Source of the DNA: Ignavibacteria bacterium
GTDB lineage: Bacteria > Bacteroidota > Ignavibacteria > UBA10030 > UBA6906
DNA: 6,768 nt
Reading direction: 5' to 3'
Assembly: GCA_029859455.1 (NCBI GenBank)
Contig: JAOUDE010000137.1
Location: 1-6,768, forward strand
Shown: positions 5,522 to 6,768 of the stretch, piece after piece
How the letters are laid out: each line of letters opens with the position of its first letter
Numbering within the stretch: position 1 is the stretch's first letter
Position numbers and translations under genes: made by a program
The notes under the pieces: generated by a model
What the model was told of the DNA's origin: nothing
Databases searched by the model: none
The model's input: the letters and a program-made list of their open reading frames with translations, nothing else

Positions 5522-6768
5522 GTCAGATTCGTAATTTTTGCATCATTGCCCACATCGACCATGGTAAATCCACACTGGCGGATTGCCTCCTGGAACAGAC
5601 CGGTACGATCACCCAGCGTGAAAAGAAGTACAATCAGGTCCTGGACGACATGGCGCTGGAGCAGGAGAGGGGAATCACCATAAAGCTCCATGCGGTCCAG
5701 ATGAGATACAGGGCGCGCGACAAGAAGGAGTATGTCCTGAACCTGATCGACACGCCGGGGCACGTCGATTTCTCCTATGAAGTGTCCCGTTCGCTTGCCG
5801 CATGCGAAGGTGCGATTCTGGTTGTCGATGCTTCGCAGGGAGTTGAAGCCCAGACGATCAGCAATGCATATCTCGCGATCGAAGCCGGCCTCGACATCAT
5901 TCCGTTTATCAACAAGGTCGATCTCCCGGGAGCCTCCGTTGACGCCGTCCGCCTCCAGATGAAGGAACTGATCGGCTGTTCCGATGAAGAGATCCTTCTC
6001 GGCAGTGCGAAAACGAACCTTGGTGTGGATGAGGTCCTGGAAGCTGTGGTGAAAAGAATACGCCCTCCCGCGACGGAGACCGAAGTGCCGCTCCGCGCAC
6101 TGATTTTCGATTCGATGTTTGACAGTTACAGGGGTTCGGTTGTCTATCTCCGGGTCGTAGAAGGAATTCTCCGCGAGAAGGAACAGGTTCGCTTCTTCCA
6201 CAACGGAAAGACATTCGAAGCGGAGGAGGTTGGGACGCTCGAGCTGAAGCGAAAGCGGTGTGGGGAGCTGAAAGCGGGTAATGTCGGGTATCTCATCGCG
6301 GGCGTCAGGGATGTCCATGAGACGAAGGTCGGAGACACGGTCACCTCTTCGAAGAATCCGTCACCCACACCCCTTCCCGGTTACAAAGAAGTGAAGCCGA
6401 TGGTCTTCAGCGGTGTGTATCCCACTGTTGCCGATGACTTTGAAGACCTCCGTACGGCGATCAACAAGCTCCGGCTGAATGACTCATCTCTCGTCTTTGA
6501 GCCTGAGACTTCCACCGCTCTCGGGTTCGGATTTCGTTGCGGGTACCTGGGCCTTCTCCACATGGAAATCATCCAGGAGCGTCTCGAGCGTGAGTATGAT
6601 CAGAGCATCATCAACACGGTTCCCAACGTTGAATATCGGGTGACGAAGAAGGATGGGGAAGTGGTGTTTGTCGACAACCCGTCATTCATGCCTCAGCCGG
6701 GGCAGATCGAGACGGTCGAAGAGCCTTTCATCCGCGCGCAGATCATCGTCCCGACCGAATACCTCGGC
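5518..6768 (+). CDS. lepA: Elongation factor 4 (LepA), back-translocating ribosomal GTPase; 3' end outside window
   Basis: The frame from ATG 5518 stays open for 417 codons to the right edge; a full LepA has about 600 residues, so about 180 are missing. The N-terminal GTPase domain has all G motifs: P-loop 'AHIDHGKST' (11-19), switch I 'RGIT' (51-54), 'DTPGH' (78-82), 'NKVD' (132-135) and 'SAKT' (163-166). Then come domain II (about 190-280) and domain III with the family-specific 'LNDSSLVFEPETSTALGFGF' (320-339) and 'GLLHMEIIQERLEREY' (345-360). LepA is a cytoplasmic translation factor that binds the ribosome and helps under stress and during initiation. The ATG is supported by N-terminal alignment with other LepA proteins (MxxIRNFxIIAHIDHGKST), although its own ribosome site is weak. 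'MALEQERGIT' appears where most LepA have MDLERERGIT. Nothing suggests the gene is damaged. Confidence 0.97.
   Translation, partial: MSQIRNFCIIAHIDHGKSTLADCLLEQTGTITQREKKYNQVLDDMALEQERGITIKLHAVQMRYRARDKKEYVLNLIDTPGHVDFSYEVSRSLAACEGAILVVDASQGVEAQTISNAYLAIEAGLDIIPFINKVDLPGASVDAVRLQMKELIGCSDEEILLGSAKTNLGVDEVLEAVVKRIRPPATETEVPLRALIFDSMFDSYRGSVVYLRVVEGILREKEQVRFFHNGKTFEAEEVGTLELKRKRCGELKAGNVGYLIAGVRDVHETKVGDTVTSSKNPSPTPLPGYKEVKPMVFSGVYPTVADDFEDLRTAINKLRLNDSSLVFEPETSTALGFGFRCGYLGLLHMEIIQERLEREYDQSIINTVPNVEYRVTKKDGEVVFVDNPSFMPQPGQIETVEEPFIRAQIIVPTEYLG

Noticed and set aside
5425..6318. A 297-codon open frame antisense to lepA
   Set aside because: It lies opposite a confidently identified, conserved gene, resembles no family, and reflects low stop frequency on the antisense strand of GC-rich coding DNA.
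5518..6768. Whether the right-hand GTPase could be EF-G, TypA or a tetracycline-resistance protein
   Set aside because: The spacing of G motifs and the LepA-specific blocks (LNDSSL.FEPE, ALGFGFRCGYLGLLHMEIIQ) fit LepA only.
1..6768. Search by eye for phage, transposon, CRISPR, toxin-antitoxin, tRNA or rRNA signals
   Set aside because: No repeat arrays, transposase or integrase motifs, or tRNA-like structures were seen; all long stretches are explained by ordinary chromosomal genes.

Overview
The window looks like ordinary chromosomal DNA from a moderately GC-rich Gram-negative bacterium. It holds the tail of an outer-membrane beta-barrel protein, so the cell has an outer membrane. The LepA protein at the right edge reads most like LepA from the Bacteroidetes/Chlorobi (FCB) group, for example 'VLDDM', 'HAVQM', 'KPMVFSGVYP' and 'EEPFIRAQII'. 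The promoter in front of lepA also matches the Bacteroidetes-type pattern TTTG-N20-TAnnTTTG. The FCB placement is an inference from remembered family sequences, not a search result. No phage, transposon, CRISPR array, tRNA or rRNA was seen.

Layout. Positions 1-3259 hold four plus-strand genes with gaps of 18, 12 and 36 bases, probably one transcription unit: the 3' end of an Omp85/BamA-type barrel gene, a DUF2461 (TIGR02453) protein, a DASS/SLC13 di- or tricarboxylate transporter, and a YbhB/YbcL-type PEBP protein. Positions 3280-5296 (or 5317) hold a two-gene minus-strand unit that converges on the first. In transcription order it has a HAD-superfamily phosphatase and, four bases after its stop, an FAD-dependent oxidoreductase of the L-2-hydroxyglutarate oxidase (LhgO/L2HGDH) type that starts with TTG. 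From 5518 to the right edge is the 5' two-thirds of lepA (elongation factor 4), divergent from the HAD gene.

How the genes relate. LhgO-type enzymes remove the side product L-2-hydroxyglutarate, and many HAD phosphatases also act in metabolite clean-up, so the minus-strand pair may be a small metabolite-repair operon (inference). The plus-strand genes have no obvious common pathway.

The most interesting part is the roughly 220-base region between the HAD gene and lepA. It holds a well-formed promoter with a small inverted repeat over its -10/-7 element. A stem-loop begins at about the predicted +1 and ends in eight Ts, like an intrinsic terminator. Directly after it come a strong GAGGAG site and a six-codon GTG mini-ORF whose TGA overlaps the lepA ATG. 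No plus-strand gene lies just upstream that would need a terminator, so this looks like an attenuator or leader-peptide arrangement controlling lepA. It was read by eye, without folding calculations or comparison to relatives.
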